From Anaeropeptidivorans aminofermentans (GTDB lineage Bacteria > Bacillota > Clostridia > Lachnospirales > UBA5962): 64,000 nt of DNA. Location of the stretch: positions 1,488,001 through 1,552,000 of the forward strand of contig NZ_OW711693.1 in NCBI RefSeq assembly GCF_940670685.1, written 5' to 3'. The position numbers and the translations under genes are program-made. The notes beneath the pieces are model-generated. The model did no database searches, was not told where the DNA came from, and saw only the letters and a list, made by a program, of their open reading frames with translations. Shown here one piece after another: positions 24,575 through 34,260 of the stretch (the first letter of the stretch is position 1; every line of letters starts with the position of its first letter).

Positions 24575-25924
24575 TTACCCTTTATTTAAAGTAACTGTAA
24601 ATGTGGTTCCTTTTCCCAATTGACTTTCGCAGATAACCTCACCATTTAAAATATCTATTATTCTTTTTACAATTGAAAGGCCCAGGCCGCTTCCATCTCC
24701 TGAACGAGAGCTATCTGCCTGATAAAATCTGTCAAATATCTTTTCGGTTTGCTCATGAGTCATACCTGGGCCATAATCTTTTATAGAAACTTTAACAGTT
24801 TTTTCTTCTTCAATTATAGCGACGGATATAACTGAATTATAATATGAAAACTTAATGGCGTTTTGAATAATATTAAGCCATACATGATGTAAAAGTTCTT
24901 CATTTTCATATATAATGGTTTCTCTTATATCAAAATCAAACGTAATATTTTTTTTGCTCCACTGTGATTCCATAAGGAGAATGATGCCTCTAATCTGTTC
25001 ATCGAGGTAAAACTTTTCCCGTATAGGTACAACTGCTCTGCTATCAAGCTCACTGAGCTTTAAAAGATTAACAGATACATTTAAAAGCCTGGAAGATTCA
25101 TTTATAATAATATTTGTATATTCCTTTATCTCTTCAGGCGTAATATCTTCATTTTGCAAAAGCCTGGCAAAGCCTTCTATAGATGTAATAGGGGTTTTGA
25201 ACTCATGGGATACGCTTGAAACGAAATCCTTCCGAAGATATTCATTTTTCTTTAAAGACTTTGTCATTTTATTAAAGTTACTGATTAATAGGCCGATATC
25301 CCCTTTGTGGTTTTGGGGAATATAAATATCAAAATTACCTTTTGATACTTCATCTGTTGCTTTTATTACCTTTTTTAAAGGCCGAATAATGACGATAAGA
25401 GCAATAACAATGAGAAAAGCGGCTATAAATGTACCCAACTGCAATATTCCATGCATAGAATTCTTAAATATATCCATGCCGCCTTCAATGGGCTTGGGTA
25501 TAAAAAGAATGTACTGCTCTCCGGCTTTAAACAGGCACATAGGGATACTGCCTTTTGAATTAAAGGTTAGTATTTCACCTTCCGTGACTCGGTTTATCAT
25601 ACCGATTGAAATTTCATTTTCATAGGCTTCAAAATTTCTAAGGTTGCTCCCATTAGTAGTGACGAAGGCCATATTGATGGGAACAGCCTTTTCAATTAAT
25701 TCATCTGTTACTTCAAAATCTTTATCTGCCAAAAGCTGAATCATTTCAGCCTTTTTTTGCATTTCATCGGTAAATATGCCTTTGACTTTAGGAAGCGCTG
25801 AATTTGCAATATATAGTACGGATACAAAGTGAGAGAGCATCAGAAGCATCATAAAAAGAAATATCCACCGTACATAAAGAGAACCTATTTTTAAATTTTT
25901 GCATAGCCCTTTTATGTTTTTCAT
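24575..25924 (-). CDS. Two-component sensor histidine kinase (HAMP, OmpR-partner type)
   Basis: Membrane sensor with an N-terminal span (~18-38), an extracytoplasmic domain, a second span (~160-182), a HAMP segment (KKVIKATDEVSKGNFD), the H box FVSSVSHEFKTPITSIEG, an N box (NIIQNAIKFSY) and G boxes (DYGPGMT, GSGLGLSIVK). Its start overlaps the regulator's stop by 4 bp (ATGA), so they are translated together. Position next to a MacAB-like operon on the same strand suggests sensing of a toxic peptide, antibiotic or envelope stress, as in many Firmicutes BceS/VanS-like systems; the ligand is not deducible. Confidence 0.9.
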   Translation of the reverse strand: MKNIKGLCKNLKIGSLYVRWIFLFMMLLMLSHFVSVLYIANSALPKVKGIFTDEMQKKAEMIQLLADKDFEVTDELIEKAVPINMAFVTTNGSNLRNFEAYENEISIGMINRVTEGEILTFNSKGSIPMCLFKAGEQYILFIPKPIEGGMDIFKNSMHGILQLGTFIAAFLIVIALIVIIRPLKKVIKATDEVSKGNFDIYIPQNHKGDIGLLISNFNKMTKSLKKNEYLRKDFVSSVSHEFKTPITSIEGFARLLQNEDITPEEIKEYTNIIINESSRLLNVSVNLLKLSELDSRAVVPIREKFYLDEQIRGIILLMESQWSKKNITFDFDIRETIIYENEELLHHVWLNIIQNAIKFSYYNSVISVAIIEEEKTVKVSIKDYGPGMTHEQTEKIFDRFYQADSSRSGDGSGLGLSIVKRIIDILNGEVICESQLGKGTTFTVTLNKG

Positions 25925-26595
25925 TTTAAATACTCCGCCTTGTATCCAAGCCCTCTAACGGTGACTATTTCAAAGGAATCATTATCTGAAAATCTTTCTC
26001 TTAGCCTTCTGATATGGACATCTACAGTTCTTTCGTCGGCATCGGATTCCATTCCCCATATTTCATCCATAAGCTGCCTTCTTGTAAAGGTTTTGTTTGG
26101 ATAGCTTAGTAATTTATAAAGCAAATCAAACTCTTTGCGCGGAAGCTCAATATTTTCATTTTGCATAATTATACTTCTGGAATCGAAATCTATAAGTACA
26201 TTGCCGACTTCAAGCTTACGGTCGGCAGAAATTTTAGCCCTACGTAAAAGTGCTTCCACCCGAAGAATCATTTCTTCAAAATCTATAGGCTTTGTCATAT
26301 AGTCATCTATACCGGATGTAAACCCTCTTTTTTTGTCTGCAAAGGTATCTTTAGCCGTAATCATAAGTATAGGTATTTGTTTATCAACACTTCTGATGTC
26401 GGTTGTAAGCTCATATCCATCTATCATAGGCATCATGACATCTACAATGAGCATGTCAAAATAGTTTTTTTCCATCATACTCAGGGCTATAGACCCATTT
26501 CCTGCACACTCGGTTTCATAGCCGTGGTTATTGAGATGTTTTGAAATTAACTTTTGTATATTCTTATCGTCATCTACTACTAAAATCCGAATCAC
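25921..26595 (-). CDS. OmpR/PhoB-family response regulator
   Basis: Receiver domain with DDD pocket, phosphoacceptor Asp in LIVDVMMP (about residue 52) and conserved Lys in PIDFEE region (TKP), followed by a winged-helix trans_reg_C domain (RKEFDLLYKLLSYPNKTFTRRQL, then VDVHIRRLRERF and VRGLGYK). GTG start at 26595 with AGAGAGG 8 bp upstream. It is the first gene of a pair with the kinase. Its most likely targets are its own promoter and the MacAB-like efflux operon 390 bp upstream on the same strand. Confidence 0.92.
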   Translation of the reverse strand: MIRILVVDDDKNIQKLISKHLNNHGYETECAGNGSIALSMMEKNYFDMLIVDVMMPMIDGYELTTDIRSVDKQIPILMITAKDTFADKKRGFTSGIDDYMTKPIDFEEMILRVEALLRRAKISADRKLEVGNVLIDFDSRSIIMQNENIELPRKEFDLLYKLLSYPNKTFTRRQLMDEIWGMESDADERTVDVHIRRLRERFSDNDSFEIVTVRGLGYKAEYLK

Positions 26596-26984
26596 TATAT
26601 CAACCTCTCTTTAATAAACAGCAGGTGAATTTGTAAAACAGCAAAAACAAGCAGTGAAGAATAATATCCTAAATACTTGTATTTCAGGGCCCTGATATTT
26701 TATAAAATTAGCTACTATATATTGTTATACTTGATTCAATATGAAGTCGTAGCATCATCAAATGGAATAGGAAAAAATCCAGACTTGATTAAAATACTGT
26801 TTACAGTATTTTAACCTTACGGTATTTTGCGAAGCAAAAATTCTTATTGCTTTTCTCTTATTTTAAGCCGTCTCAATCCGAGTTTTCACTTCAGTATAAA
26901 AGCAATTGATAAGCGGAAGTTTTTCTCATATATTTCTCATGGAGAAATGTATGAGTATGTAAAATGCAGCTGAACTTTACAAAC
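26596..26984. other. Gap between regulator and efflux operon
   Basis: 390 bp holding copy A of repeat family 3 (26739-26898) and the promoter region of the two-component genes (minus strand). No gene is seen. The inner palindrome TTAAAATACTGTTTACAGTATTTTAA could also act as terminator for the efflux operon. Confidence 0.5.
26739..26898. repeat. 160-bp repeat family 3, copy A
   Basis: About 85% identical by eye to 30854-31012, in the same orientation. Contains a perfect 11-bp-arm palindrome (TTAAAATACTG/CAGTATTTTAA) and the shared stretch TTCTTATTGCTTTTCTCTTA. No coding potential. Confidence 0.7.
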
Positions 26985-28268
26985 TTATTCATATCGTAAT
27001 GCTTCAATGGGGTCAAGCTGTGCTGCCTTTGTTGCAGGATAATATCCAAAGAATACCCCTATCATCATAGAAAATACTACCGCAACCACTATTATAAAAA
27101 TAGAAGGTAAGCCTGGGAAGCCTAAAAGTAAAGAGCCTAAATATCCTAATGAGATACCTGCAATTATACCTATTATGCCTCCTATGCCGCAAATAATAAT
27201 GGCTTCAATAATAAATTGCATCTGTATAGAAGTATTACGAGCCCCTAAGGCTTTTCTTGTGCCAATCTCTCTTGTGCGTTCAGTTACTGAAACAAGCATA
27301 ATATTCATGACGCCAACACCGCCTACAATAAGGGATATTCCCGCAATTACGGCTATGGCAATCTGAAGGGTCGACATCATATCAGTCATGGTACTCATCA
27401 TGGACTCCATACTGGTTGCACTTATTTTATATCTTGTATTGTTCTTATAATAGTTATTGAAAAAGCTTGCCGTGCTGTCAGTTAAAATATCTGAGTCAAC
27501 CCCGGCTTTTCCCATTACAGTAACAGACTCGTATCCGCCGTTTGAGGACATCAATTTTTTACATGTTGAAAGAGGTATGTATACATTTGTCCTTATGTCT
27601 TTATCAGCTACAGATGAGCCCATCATTGTCATAACATCATTTTCATACTTATAAATACCAACAATAGTAAATGTTTGTATGCTGCTATCCGTAGTAATTT
27701 TTATCTCCTGGCCCAGAGGGCTTTCACCGGATGGAAACATATTACTGACAAGCTTATCTGATACCACAGCGGCATAACGGTTTGATTTGATATCTCCTTC
27801 ATTTATATATCGGCCTTCTAGCATATTTATATTGCTGGATATTTTATATCCCGGATTTGTTCCTGTAATGGATACGTTGGCATAAAGCCTCCCGTCCTTT
27901 GCTTTACCGCTGTTACCGGATTCATATATGCTGACGGCCTCTACCTTATCTCCGTAAAGCCTTAAATAATTTTCTATCATTTCATCTGTTATCAAGTCAA
28001 TTTCGTCAATAGTCCCCATATCTCCTTGCAGCATTGGAGGCGTCGGTATGCCGTTATCGGTTTCCTTTTTTTGCAGATTAACTATAATATTCGTAGCACC
28101 AAGAGCTTGCATTGAGTTTGAAACGGAGCTTGTCATGGAATCTCCGACGGTTACGATACCGATAACCGAGCCTATACCTATAATGATGCCAAGCATAGTA
28201 AGTAAAGAGCGCATTTTGTTTGCTTTTAGCCCTTCTATGGCAAGAAGTATATTTTCCTTTAAAAACAC
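26985..28268 (-). CDS. MacB-like ABC permease (FtsX/MacB family)
   Basis: Membrane subunit of a tripartite-style efflux or lipoprotein/peptide-expelling ABC system. The N-terminal membrane helix with cytoplasmic start NKMRSLLTMLGIIIGIGSVI is typical of MacB; a large extracytoplasmic MacB_PCD domain (~residues 45-270) follows, then three membrane helices of the FtsX domain (starting ~295) with the conserved VTERTREIGTRKALGA loop. 4 bp after the ATPase gene. In Gram-positives such proteins work with a MacA-like adaptor in the absence of an outer-membrane channel. Substrates may be antimicrobial peptides; this is inference. Confidence 0.88.
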   Translation of the reverse strand: MFLKENILLAIEGLKANKMRSLLTMLGIIIGIGSVIGIVTVGDSMTSSVSNSMQALGATNIIVNLQKKETDNGIPTPPMLQGDMGTIDEIDLITDEMIENYLRLYGDKVEAVSIYESGNSGKAKDGRLYANVSITGTNPGYKISSNINMLEGRYINEGDIKSNRYAAVVSDKLVSNMFPSGESPLGQEIKITTDSSIQTFTIVGIYKYENDVMTMMGSSVADKDIRTNVYIPLSTCKKLMSSNGGYESVTVMGKAGVDSDILTDSTASFFNNYYKNNTRYKISATSMESMMSTMTDMMSTLQIAIAVIAGISLIVGGVGVMNIMLVSVTERTREIGTRKALGARNTSIQMQFIIEAIIICGIGGIIGIIAGISLGYLGSLLLGFPGLPSIFIIVVAVVFSMMIGVFFGYYPATKAAQLDPIEALRYE

Positions 28269-28271
28269 AAT

Positions 28272-28976
28272 TTATGCACCTGCCTTTAAAAGAGCTTTTT
28301 CATTGGTTATCATGCCGTCTTTAAGCGTAATTATGCGCTCCGTTTCCTTAGCAAGTTCTTCATTATGGGTAATTAATATAATTGTTTTGCCCTGTTCCTT
28401 ATGCAGCTTATGAAAAATATCCATAACCAGCCTTCCGGTTTTTGAATCCAGCGCCCCTGTAGGCTCATCTGCAAGGATAATAGCCGGGTCATTTGCTATG
28501 GAACGGGCGATGGCCACTCTTTGCTTCTGACCGCCGGAAAGCTCGTTCGGTTTGTGGTTTGCTCTGTCTTCCATCTCAACCAGCTTTAAGAGCTCCTTTG
28601 CCTTATAGCTTCGCTCTGATGCGCTTATCCCTTTATAAAGCATGGGCAGTTCAACATTTTTCAATGCGCTGCTTCGTGGTATGAGATTGAAGGTTTGAAA
28701 TACAAAGCCTATTTTTTGGTTTCTTATATCTGAAAGTTCTATATCATTTAGTTCGTTTATATTAACGCCGTCTAATTCATATTCTCCTTTTGTCGGTTTA
28801 TCCAAAGCCCCGATAATATTCATAAGAGTAGACTTTCCCGAACCGGACTGACCTACTATGGATATAAATTCTCCCTTGCTGACCGTAAGGTCGATTCCGT
28901 GGAGGATTTCCAGCTCATTAGGCGTATTTGTATAAAAGGATTTCACAATTTTTTTCATATCTATAACAGTTTTCAT
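28272..28976 (-). CDS. MacB/LolD-type ABC ATPase
   Basis: Separate ATPase subunit for the permease downstream. Walker A GQSGSGKST, Q-loop FVFQTFNLIPR, signature LSGGQKQRVAIARS, Walker B IILADEPTGALDS and H-loop ITHNEE are canonical for the LolD/MacB/SalX group, in 234 residues. It lies 12 bp after the adaptor gene and 3 bp before the permease, so all three are one operon. In Proteobacterial MacB the ATPase and permease are fused; here they are split as usual in Firmicutes. Confidence 0.92.
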   Translation of the reverse strand: MKTVIDMKKIVKSFYTNTPNELEILHGIDLTVSKGEFISIVGQSGSGKSTLMNIIGALDKPTKGEYELDGVNINELNDIELSDIRNQKIGFVFQTFNLIPRSSALKNVELPMLYKGISASERSYKAKELLKLVEMEDRANHKPNELSGGQKQRVAIARSIANDPAIILADEPTGALDSKTGRLVMDIFHKLHKEQGKTIILITHNEELAKETERIITLKDGMITNEKALLKAGA

Positions 28977-28988
28977 GGTTCTGCCCTC

Positions 28989-30536
28989 CTATTTAAGCGA
29001 TGTTTTCATGCCGTCCACAAGTCCGGTTATGTTGCTTGCTATCCTAGCATTGTCATAAAGAGCATCGGATTCTATCTCAGTATAAAAATCTGTTTCAAGC
29101 CCTGTTTTTACGGCTATCTCATGTAAGATACCACTGTCATCTATAATAAACACGGTGCTTTGTCCGTTATTTCCCAATTTAATAGATTCAAAGGGTACGG
29201 AATATACGCTTTCTTTGCTGCTAATTATGATATTCATTCTGGTATTCATACCGATTCTCAAATTTGTTTCACTGGATACTACTGCAATTTCTGCTTTAAA
29301 CTCTACATCAGTGGTGCTGGAAGTGTCGCCGTTCGTATTTTTAACTGCGGCAGGCTCAATTTTACTTAAGATACCTTCATATTCGTCATTTCCGGTAGCG
29401 TCTGAACGTATTACAACCTTCATGCCTTCCTTGATTTTGCTTACGTCATATTCTTTGATATACGTTGTAATTTTTAGATTTTCGGTATCTTCCACAATAA
29501 ATAACAAGCCTTGGCCGGAAGACCCTTCTGTAGCATACACTGCAGTAACCGTTCCGCTTATAGGCGAGTATATTGCAGAATCATTAAGCTGCTTTTCCAG
29601 CTCTTCAATAGACAGCTGGTTAGATTTGTTATTTACAGCTATCTGGGCACTTTCGACCTTGCTTTTGTAATCCGATATATCTTGCTGCGCTTTTGCTTTA
29701 GCTGAATTTAATGCCTTGACTGCGTTATCATAATTAGTCTGGGCAGTTTTAAGGTTTTCCTCAGCCTGTTCTAAAGTACGGCTGTCAGCAGTTTTTGCGT
29801 TTTCCAGGCTTAATAAGGCATCGTCATACTGGATTTGTGCGTTTTTAAGGGTCTTCTCTGATTGCTCAAGCTCTTCCAAGGAGATCCCCCCTGCATTAAA
29901 CAATGCTTTTGCATTATCATAGTCCTTTTGCCTTTTATTAAAGTCCAATTCGGCCGTCTCCAGATTGCTTTGGGCTGATGCCAGCTTGGTATTGATACCC
30001 TGATTACTGTCATTTACGGCATCATTATATGCTTTTTTAGTATTTTCAAGGTTGATTTCAGCAGTCTTTAAAGAGGTCTCTGCGCTGACAATTTGAGAAT
30101 TTGTACCATTATTTAAATTTGATAACGCTTCTGAAAGTATTCTTTGGCTGTTATTTAACTGATTAATGTTGCTTTGATGCGATGCCGAAACCTCTTCTTT
30201 CCTTTTCTCAAGGCTTCTTTCTAAATCTTCAGTCTCCAGCTGGGCCAGAATGTCACCTTCTTTAACATAATCACCTGCTTCAACGAATACTTCTTTAACT
30301 TTGTAGCTGAGATTTGAATATACCTTTTGAGTGTTATCGCTTTCCACAATGCCTTTCATGCTTATACTGTCTGTTAAATCTGCTTTATGTAATAAAGTAT
30401 AATCTGCGGAAGCGGAAGCATTGTCTTTTTGAAATCCCAAAACTACAGATGCGCTTACCGCTATAATGACACACATAACAGGTATAATTACTTTAGCTGA
30501 ATTTTTGCTTTTAAATGCTGAAGAAAACTTTTTCAT
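28989..30536 (-). CDS. MacA/HlyD-like membrane fusion (adaptor) protein
   Basis: Adaptor for the MacB-like permease. One N-terminal membrane anchor (~17-37), a split lipoyl/barrel-sandwich domain (first half ~60-105), a long coiled-coil hairpin (~110-310) rich in Asn/Gln/Glu repeats such as LKTAQTNYDNA, then the second lipoyl half (ISGTVTAVYATEGSS) and beta-barrel domains to the C-terminus. At 515 residues it is longer than E. coli MacA because of the coiled coil. First gene of the minus-strand efflux operon. Its upstream gap contains repeat family 3 copy B. Confidence 0.9.
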   Translation of the reverse strand: MKKFSSAFKSKNSAKVIIPVMCVIIAVSASVVLGFQKDNASASADYTLLHKADLTDSISMKGIVESDNTQKVYSNLSYKVKEVFVEAGDYVKEGDILAQLETEDLERSLEKRKEEVSASHQSNINQLNNSQRILSEALSNLNNGTNSQIVSAETSLKTAEINLENTKKAYNDAVNDSNQGINTKLASAQSNLETAELDFNKRQKDYDNAKALFNAGGISLEELEQSEKTLKNAQIQYDDALLSLENAKTADSRTLEQAEENLKTAQTNYDNAVKALNSAKAKAQQDISDYKSKVESAQIAVNNKSNQLSIEELEKQLNDSAIYSPISGTVTAVYATEGSSGQGLLFIVEDTENLKITTYIKEYDVSKIKEGMKVVIRSDATGNDEYEGILSKIEPAAVKNTNGDTSSTTDVEFKAEIAVVSSETNLRIGMNTRMNIIISSKESVYSVPFESIKLGNNGQSTVFIIDDSGILHEIAVKTGLETDFYTEIESDALYDNARIASNITGLVDGMKTSLK

Positions 30537-31226
30537 AGAAAACTCATGCCTTTCTAATATTTATTTAAAATGAAGTATAGCGCTTTTTTATGAACAGAGC
30601 ATGAACAGACAGGCAAATCAAAACAAAAAAGCAAGGTATCTTAAGTTCCCAAGCAGGAAAGCATTCTGCGAATATTTATAAGACCTGCAATCGTGATTTT
30701 TATTCTAAAATAATAAAAATTGAAGTTGAAAAAATTAAGAAGCGAAACTAAAACAATTGATAAAAATATATAAAGTTTGCCGGATAGTTTCAATAATCCA
30801 AAGGAATATATTGGTTACTTGTGGTAACAATAAAATAATAGACAGGAGCTATTCAGTATGAAATCGTAGCATCGTCAAACGGAACAAGAAAAATTCAGAC
30901 TGAATTAAAATACCGTTTACAGTATTTTAATCACAGTATTTTGCGAAGCGAAAATTCTTATTGCTTTTCTCTTATTTTGAGCCGCCTCAATCTAAATTTT
31001 TACTTTGATATAAGAGTAAATTTACTATATATAATAAGTATCTTTGTTTTAACAGAAAGTGAAAATGAACAAAAAATAATTAAATATTTTCTAAGGCAGA
31101 ATAGAAATTCAATTATATAAAATACTAGAAACCTTGGTTTAATTCAACAGGTATTTAAAAGAATGAATTATAGCCTAAATAAATTATATATTTCTAAAAT
31201 AAGATCTCTTAAAAGGGTGAATATAG
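30537..31226. other. Divergent gap between efflux operon and CoA-activase cassette
   Basis: 690 bp, AT-rich, no coding potential. It holds copy B of repeat family 3 (30854-31012) and must contain divergent promoters for the adaptor gene (minus) and the activase cassette (plus); none is close enough to consensus for me to place. Confidence 0.5.
30854..31012. repeat. 160-bp repeat family 3, copy B
   Basis: Same orientation and about 85% identity by eye to 26739-26898, so the two copies flank the MacAB-like operon as direct repeats. The inner palindrome is preserved in slightly altered form (TTAAAATACCGTTTACAGTATTTTAA). Confidence 0.7.
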
Positions 31227-32141
31227 ATGAAAATTGGAATACCAAAGGCACTGTTGTATTATCAGTATGGGGCCTTGTGGAGTGATTTTTTTAAAGAGCT
31301 GAATTATGAAGTTGTGATAAGCGGTAATACAGATTCTGCTGTTTTGCAGGAAGGTGTGAGCTTATGTATAGATGAATGCTGTGTGCCCCTGAAGGTTTAT
31401 CTTGGGCATGTGGCAAAGCTTAAAAAATACTGTGATTGTATCTTTGTGCCAAGGTATTCCTGCGATGGGCCTCAGGAAGAGTACTGCCCCAGGTTTTGGG
31501 GCCTACCGGATATTGTACGTGTAACCTTCCCTGATATTACTGTGTTGACTTGTAATTTGAAGGGATATAAAACAAGACATGAATTAGAAGGCTTTATGCA
31601 ATTAGGCAGTCAACTGGGCAAAACGCCTTTTGAAACATTAAAGGCTTTTCGAAAAGCTAAAAGGGCTCAGATGGAAAAGACCAAAAAACTGCAGGAAAAT
31701 CAGCAAAAGGTCTTAAATCCTTCTGATATACAAATTTTATTGGTCGGTCAGCCCTATATCCTCCGGGATTCTTTTTTAGGAGGGCCTATGGTTCGCATGA
31801 TAAAGGAAATGGGTGCTAGTCCGGTATTTTCGGATGATTTTGATAAAGCTATTTGTCATAGCCTTTCTGGTAACCTTTCTAAAGATTTATATTGGACAAT
31901 GAATAAAGAGATTATTGGAGCAATACCGCTTTTAAAAAATAAGGTAAATGGGATTATTCTGGTTACGGCTTTTCCCTGCGGAACAGATTCTCTTGTTTAT
32001 GAACTGGTTTTACGGAGGATAAAGGATATTCCTATTATTCATATTGTGCTTGATGAGCAGCAGGGAGAGGCGGGTTTGCAGACACGCCTTGAATGTTTTA
32101 TAGATATTTTAAAGGAGACAAGGAATGCTTATGTCAAATAA
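31227..32141 (+). CDS. Acyl-CoA dehydratase activase-related protein (DUF2229), part 1
   Basis: N-terminal part of the family related to 2-hydroxyacyl-CoA dehydratase components: opens MKIGIPKALLYYQYG and carries the conserved cysteine pattern DECCVPLKVYLGH and FVPRYSCDGPQEEYCPRFWGLPDIV, cysteines that in this family are thought to hold an iron-sulfur cluster. It overlaps the next gene and is the first of a three-gene cassette that in many Clostridia is one ~1400-residue fused polypeptide. The cassette is widespread but its reaction is not settled; the catalytic HgdA/HgdB-type dehydratase subunits are not in this window. Confidence 0.82.
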   Translation: MKIGIPKALLYYQYGALWSDFFKELNYEVVISGNTDSAVLQEGVSLCIDECCVPLKVYLGHVAKLKKYCDCIFVPRYSCDGPQEEYCPRFWGLPDIVRVTFPDITVLTCNLKGYKTRHELEGFMQLGSQLGKTPFETLKAFRKAKRAQMEKTKKLQENQQKVLNPSDIQILLVGQPYILRDSFLGGPMVRMIKEMGASPVFSDDFDKAICHSLSGNLSKDLYWTMNKEIIGAIPLLKNKVNGIILVTAFPCGTDSLVYELVLRRIKDIPIIHIVLDEQQGEAGLQTRLECFIDILKETRNAYVK

Positions 32142-33201
32142 ATTAGTCATCAGCTATCCCCACATGGGCAGCTATGCTCATGTGTTTCATCAATTTCTCA
32201 GGCATCTGTTTCCAGAAGCCCAGATACTTACGCCGCCGCCGATTACCAATAAAACATTGGAGCTGGGCGCAAAATACAGCCCTGATTTTATTTGTGCGCC
32301 TTTTAAATACAATATAGGAAATTATATCGAAGCTTTGGAACAAGGAGCAAATGTGCTTTTCCAATCGGGTCTGGGCTGCCGTTATGGATATTACGGGGAA
32401 CTGCAGGAGCAGATTTTGCGGGATATGGGATATGATTTCCGGTTTATATGCTTGTCGAGGGAACGGGCAAAATTAAGTAATGCATTGAAAATATTAAGAG
32501 AATTAGGATGCGCTATTTCGCTTTACAGATGTATTGAAGCGGTGCTTCTGGCACTTGGCAGTATCCGTATAATTGATCGCTTTGAATACTGGATGCGGGA
32601 AAACATCGGTTTTGAAGTTGCGGAAGGGGAATGCGAATTGCATCACAAAAAGCTGCTGTCGGCTATTGAACATGCTGATTCTTTTAGCCATCTAAGAAAA
32701 ATCACATATCAGGCAAAAAAAACAATTCAAGAGATTCAGCTGAGGCGGCCTGAGCATCCCTTAAGAGTTGGCATCGTAGGGGAGCTTTATACTTTAATGG
32801 AGCCTTTCAGCAATTTTGAAATAGAAAAGCAGCTTGCCCGGGAAGGGATTGTAGTCAGCCGTATTATGGGACTGCGTTTTTTGCTTATAGGCAAGAAAGC
32901 CAAAGATTCGTTGGGAGGCTGCGGGGGATACTTGCATAACCATGTTGGCGCCAACGGTACAGACAGCGTTTCCCAGAGCCTTCGGTATGCTCGTATGGGA
33001 TATGACGGTGTTCTGCATTTAAAATCCTTCGGCTGCATTCCTGAGCTTAATGCCACGCCGGCACTCATGTCTATTTCACAGGAACATGGTATCCCCGTTC
33101 TCCACCTGAGCTTTGATTCTCATTCCAGCGAAACAGGGGTGCAGACACGTCTGGAGGCCTTTGTTGATATGCTCAGAATGAGAAAGGAGGCAGCTTTATG
33201 A
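32125..33201 (+). CDS. 2-Hydroxyacyl-CoA dehydratase-like / DUF2229 protein, part 2
   Basis: Second cassette member, 358 residues: ISYPHMGSYAHVF start, the DFICAPFKYNIGNYIEALEQGA motif and GLGCRYGYYGELQ with conserved Cys, later a second half with VGIVGELYTLMEPFSNFEIEKQL and LGGCGGYLHNHVGANGT. Its ATG (32125) lies 7 bp after AAGGAG and overlaps the previous gene by 17 bp; a second ATG at 32131 is possible. It overlaps the ATPase gene by 4 bp. The cysteines suggest a [4Fe-4S]-dependent electron-transfer role with the ATPase partner. Confidence 0.8.
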   Translation: MLMSNKLVISYPHMGSYAHVFHQFLRHLFPEAQILTPPPITNKTLELGAKYSPDFICAPFKYNIGNYIEALEQGANVLFQSGLGCRYGYYGELQEQILRDMGYDFRFICLSRERAKLSNALKILRELGCAISLYRCIEAVLLALGSIRIIDRFEYWMRENIGFEVAEGECELHHKKLLSAIEHADSFSHLRKITYQAKKTIQEIQLRRPEHPLRVGIVGELYTLMEPFSNFEIEKQLAREGIVVSRIMGLRFLLIGKKAKDSLGGCGGYLHNHVGANGTDSVSQSLRYARMGYDGVLHLKSFGCIPELNATPALMSISQEHGIPVLHLSFDSHSSETGVQTRLEAFVDMLRMRKEAAL

Positions 33202-34175
33202 TTCCTGCAAGCTTGGGTGTGGACATCGGTTCGGTGTCTACCAAGGCAGTGGTACTGGACCGAGAAAATCAAATTCTTGCCTCTGATTATATCTGGACAC
33301 AGGGTGACCCAATTTATGCGGTTAAATGCATACTAAAGTCTTTAAAAGATCAGCTTCCGGAAACTGTGTCTGTGCAGGCGGTAGGAACTACCGGCTCTGC
33401 CCGGCGGCTGATTGGTGCTATGCTGGAGGCAACGGCTATTAAAAATGAAATTACTGCCCATGCAGTAGGAACCCTCTCCAGATACCCCGAAGCCCGTACA
33501 ATACTGGAAATCGGAGGGCAGGATTCAAAAATCATTATACTGCGTAACGGTATTGTGACAGACTATGCCATGAATACTCTTTGTGCCGCGGGAACAGGGG
33601 CCTTTCTTTCTTCTCAGGCGGCAAGGCTGGGGCTAAAAGTAGAAGAACTTGGGGCAATTGCATTGAAATCCAAGCATCCGACAAAGATAGCTGCAAGATG
33701 TACTGTTTTTGCCGAATCTGATTTGATTCATAAAGCCCAGATTGGGCATAGCAAAGAAAATATTGTGGCCGGACTGTGCGCCGCTGTTGTCACAAATTAC
33801 CTGAACAATGTAGGCAAGGGAAAGCAAATAGAACCTCCTGTTATTTTTCAGGGCGGTGTCAGCAAAAATCAGGGCGTTGTGGAGGCGTTTAAGAAAGAAC
33901 TTGGCATAGAGGTACAAGTGGATGAAAATGCTCATTTAATGGGGGCGATAGGGGCCGCAATTTTGTCCCGAAAAGCCGGAGAAGCCGTTCCTTTTAACTT
34001 TAACTTTATGGAGCTAAATTATGAGACAAATTCTCAGGAATGCGAAGGTTGCGCCAACCATTGTGAGATTATCCGATTTTACCGAGAAGGCAAACTGCTG
34101 GACCAATGGGGAGGACGCTGCGATAGAGGATACACTATTTTAAATAATGAGAAATCATTACAGTCTGCTGATTAA
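33198..34175 (+). CDS. BadF/BcrA/HgdC-type activator ATPase
   Basis: ASKHA-fold ATPase that in relatives drives an electron at very low potential into a 2-hydroxyacyl-CoA dehydratase or benzoyl-CoA reductase. Seen: phosphate-1 loop GVDIGSVSTKAVVLD, IGGQDSKI, the cluster cysteine in NTLCAAGTGAFL and a second in ARCTVFAESD, and FQGGVSKNQGVV. Unlike compact HgdC (~260 residues) it has a C-terminal extension with CEGCANHCEI and GGRCDRGY, the Cys-rich tail typical of the split activase cassette. It starts within the end of the previous gene (ATGA-type overlap). Ends just before the hairpin at 34261. Confidence 0.88.
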   Translation: MIPASLGVDIGSVSTKAVVLDRENQILASDYIWTQGDPIYAVKCILKSLKDQLPETVSVQAVGTTGSARRLIGAMLEATAIKNEITAHAVGTLSRYPEARTILEIGGQDSKIIILRNGIVTDYAMNTLCAAGTGAFLSSQAARLGLKVEELGAIALKSKHPTKIAARCTVFAESDLIHKAQIGHSKENIVAGLCAAVVTNYLNNVGKGKQIEPPVIFQGGVSKNQGVVEAFKKELGIEVQVDENAHLMGAIGAAILSRKAGEAVPFNFNFMELNYETNSQECEGCANHCEIIRFYREGKLLDQWGGRCDRGYTILNNEKSLQSAD

Positions 34176-34260
34176 AGAATTTTTCAATTCCTAAAGCAGA
34201 ATTTTTAATAGAATAAATATGGAAATATTATTAGAAAACAGTTATATTTCTTAAGTTTTT

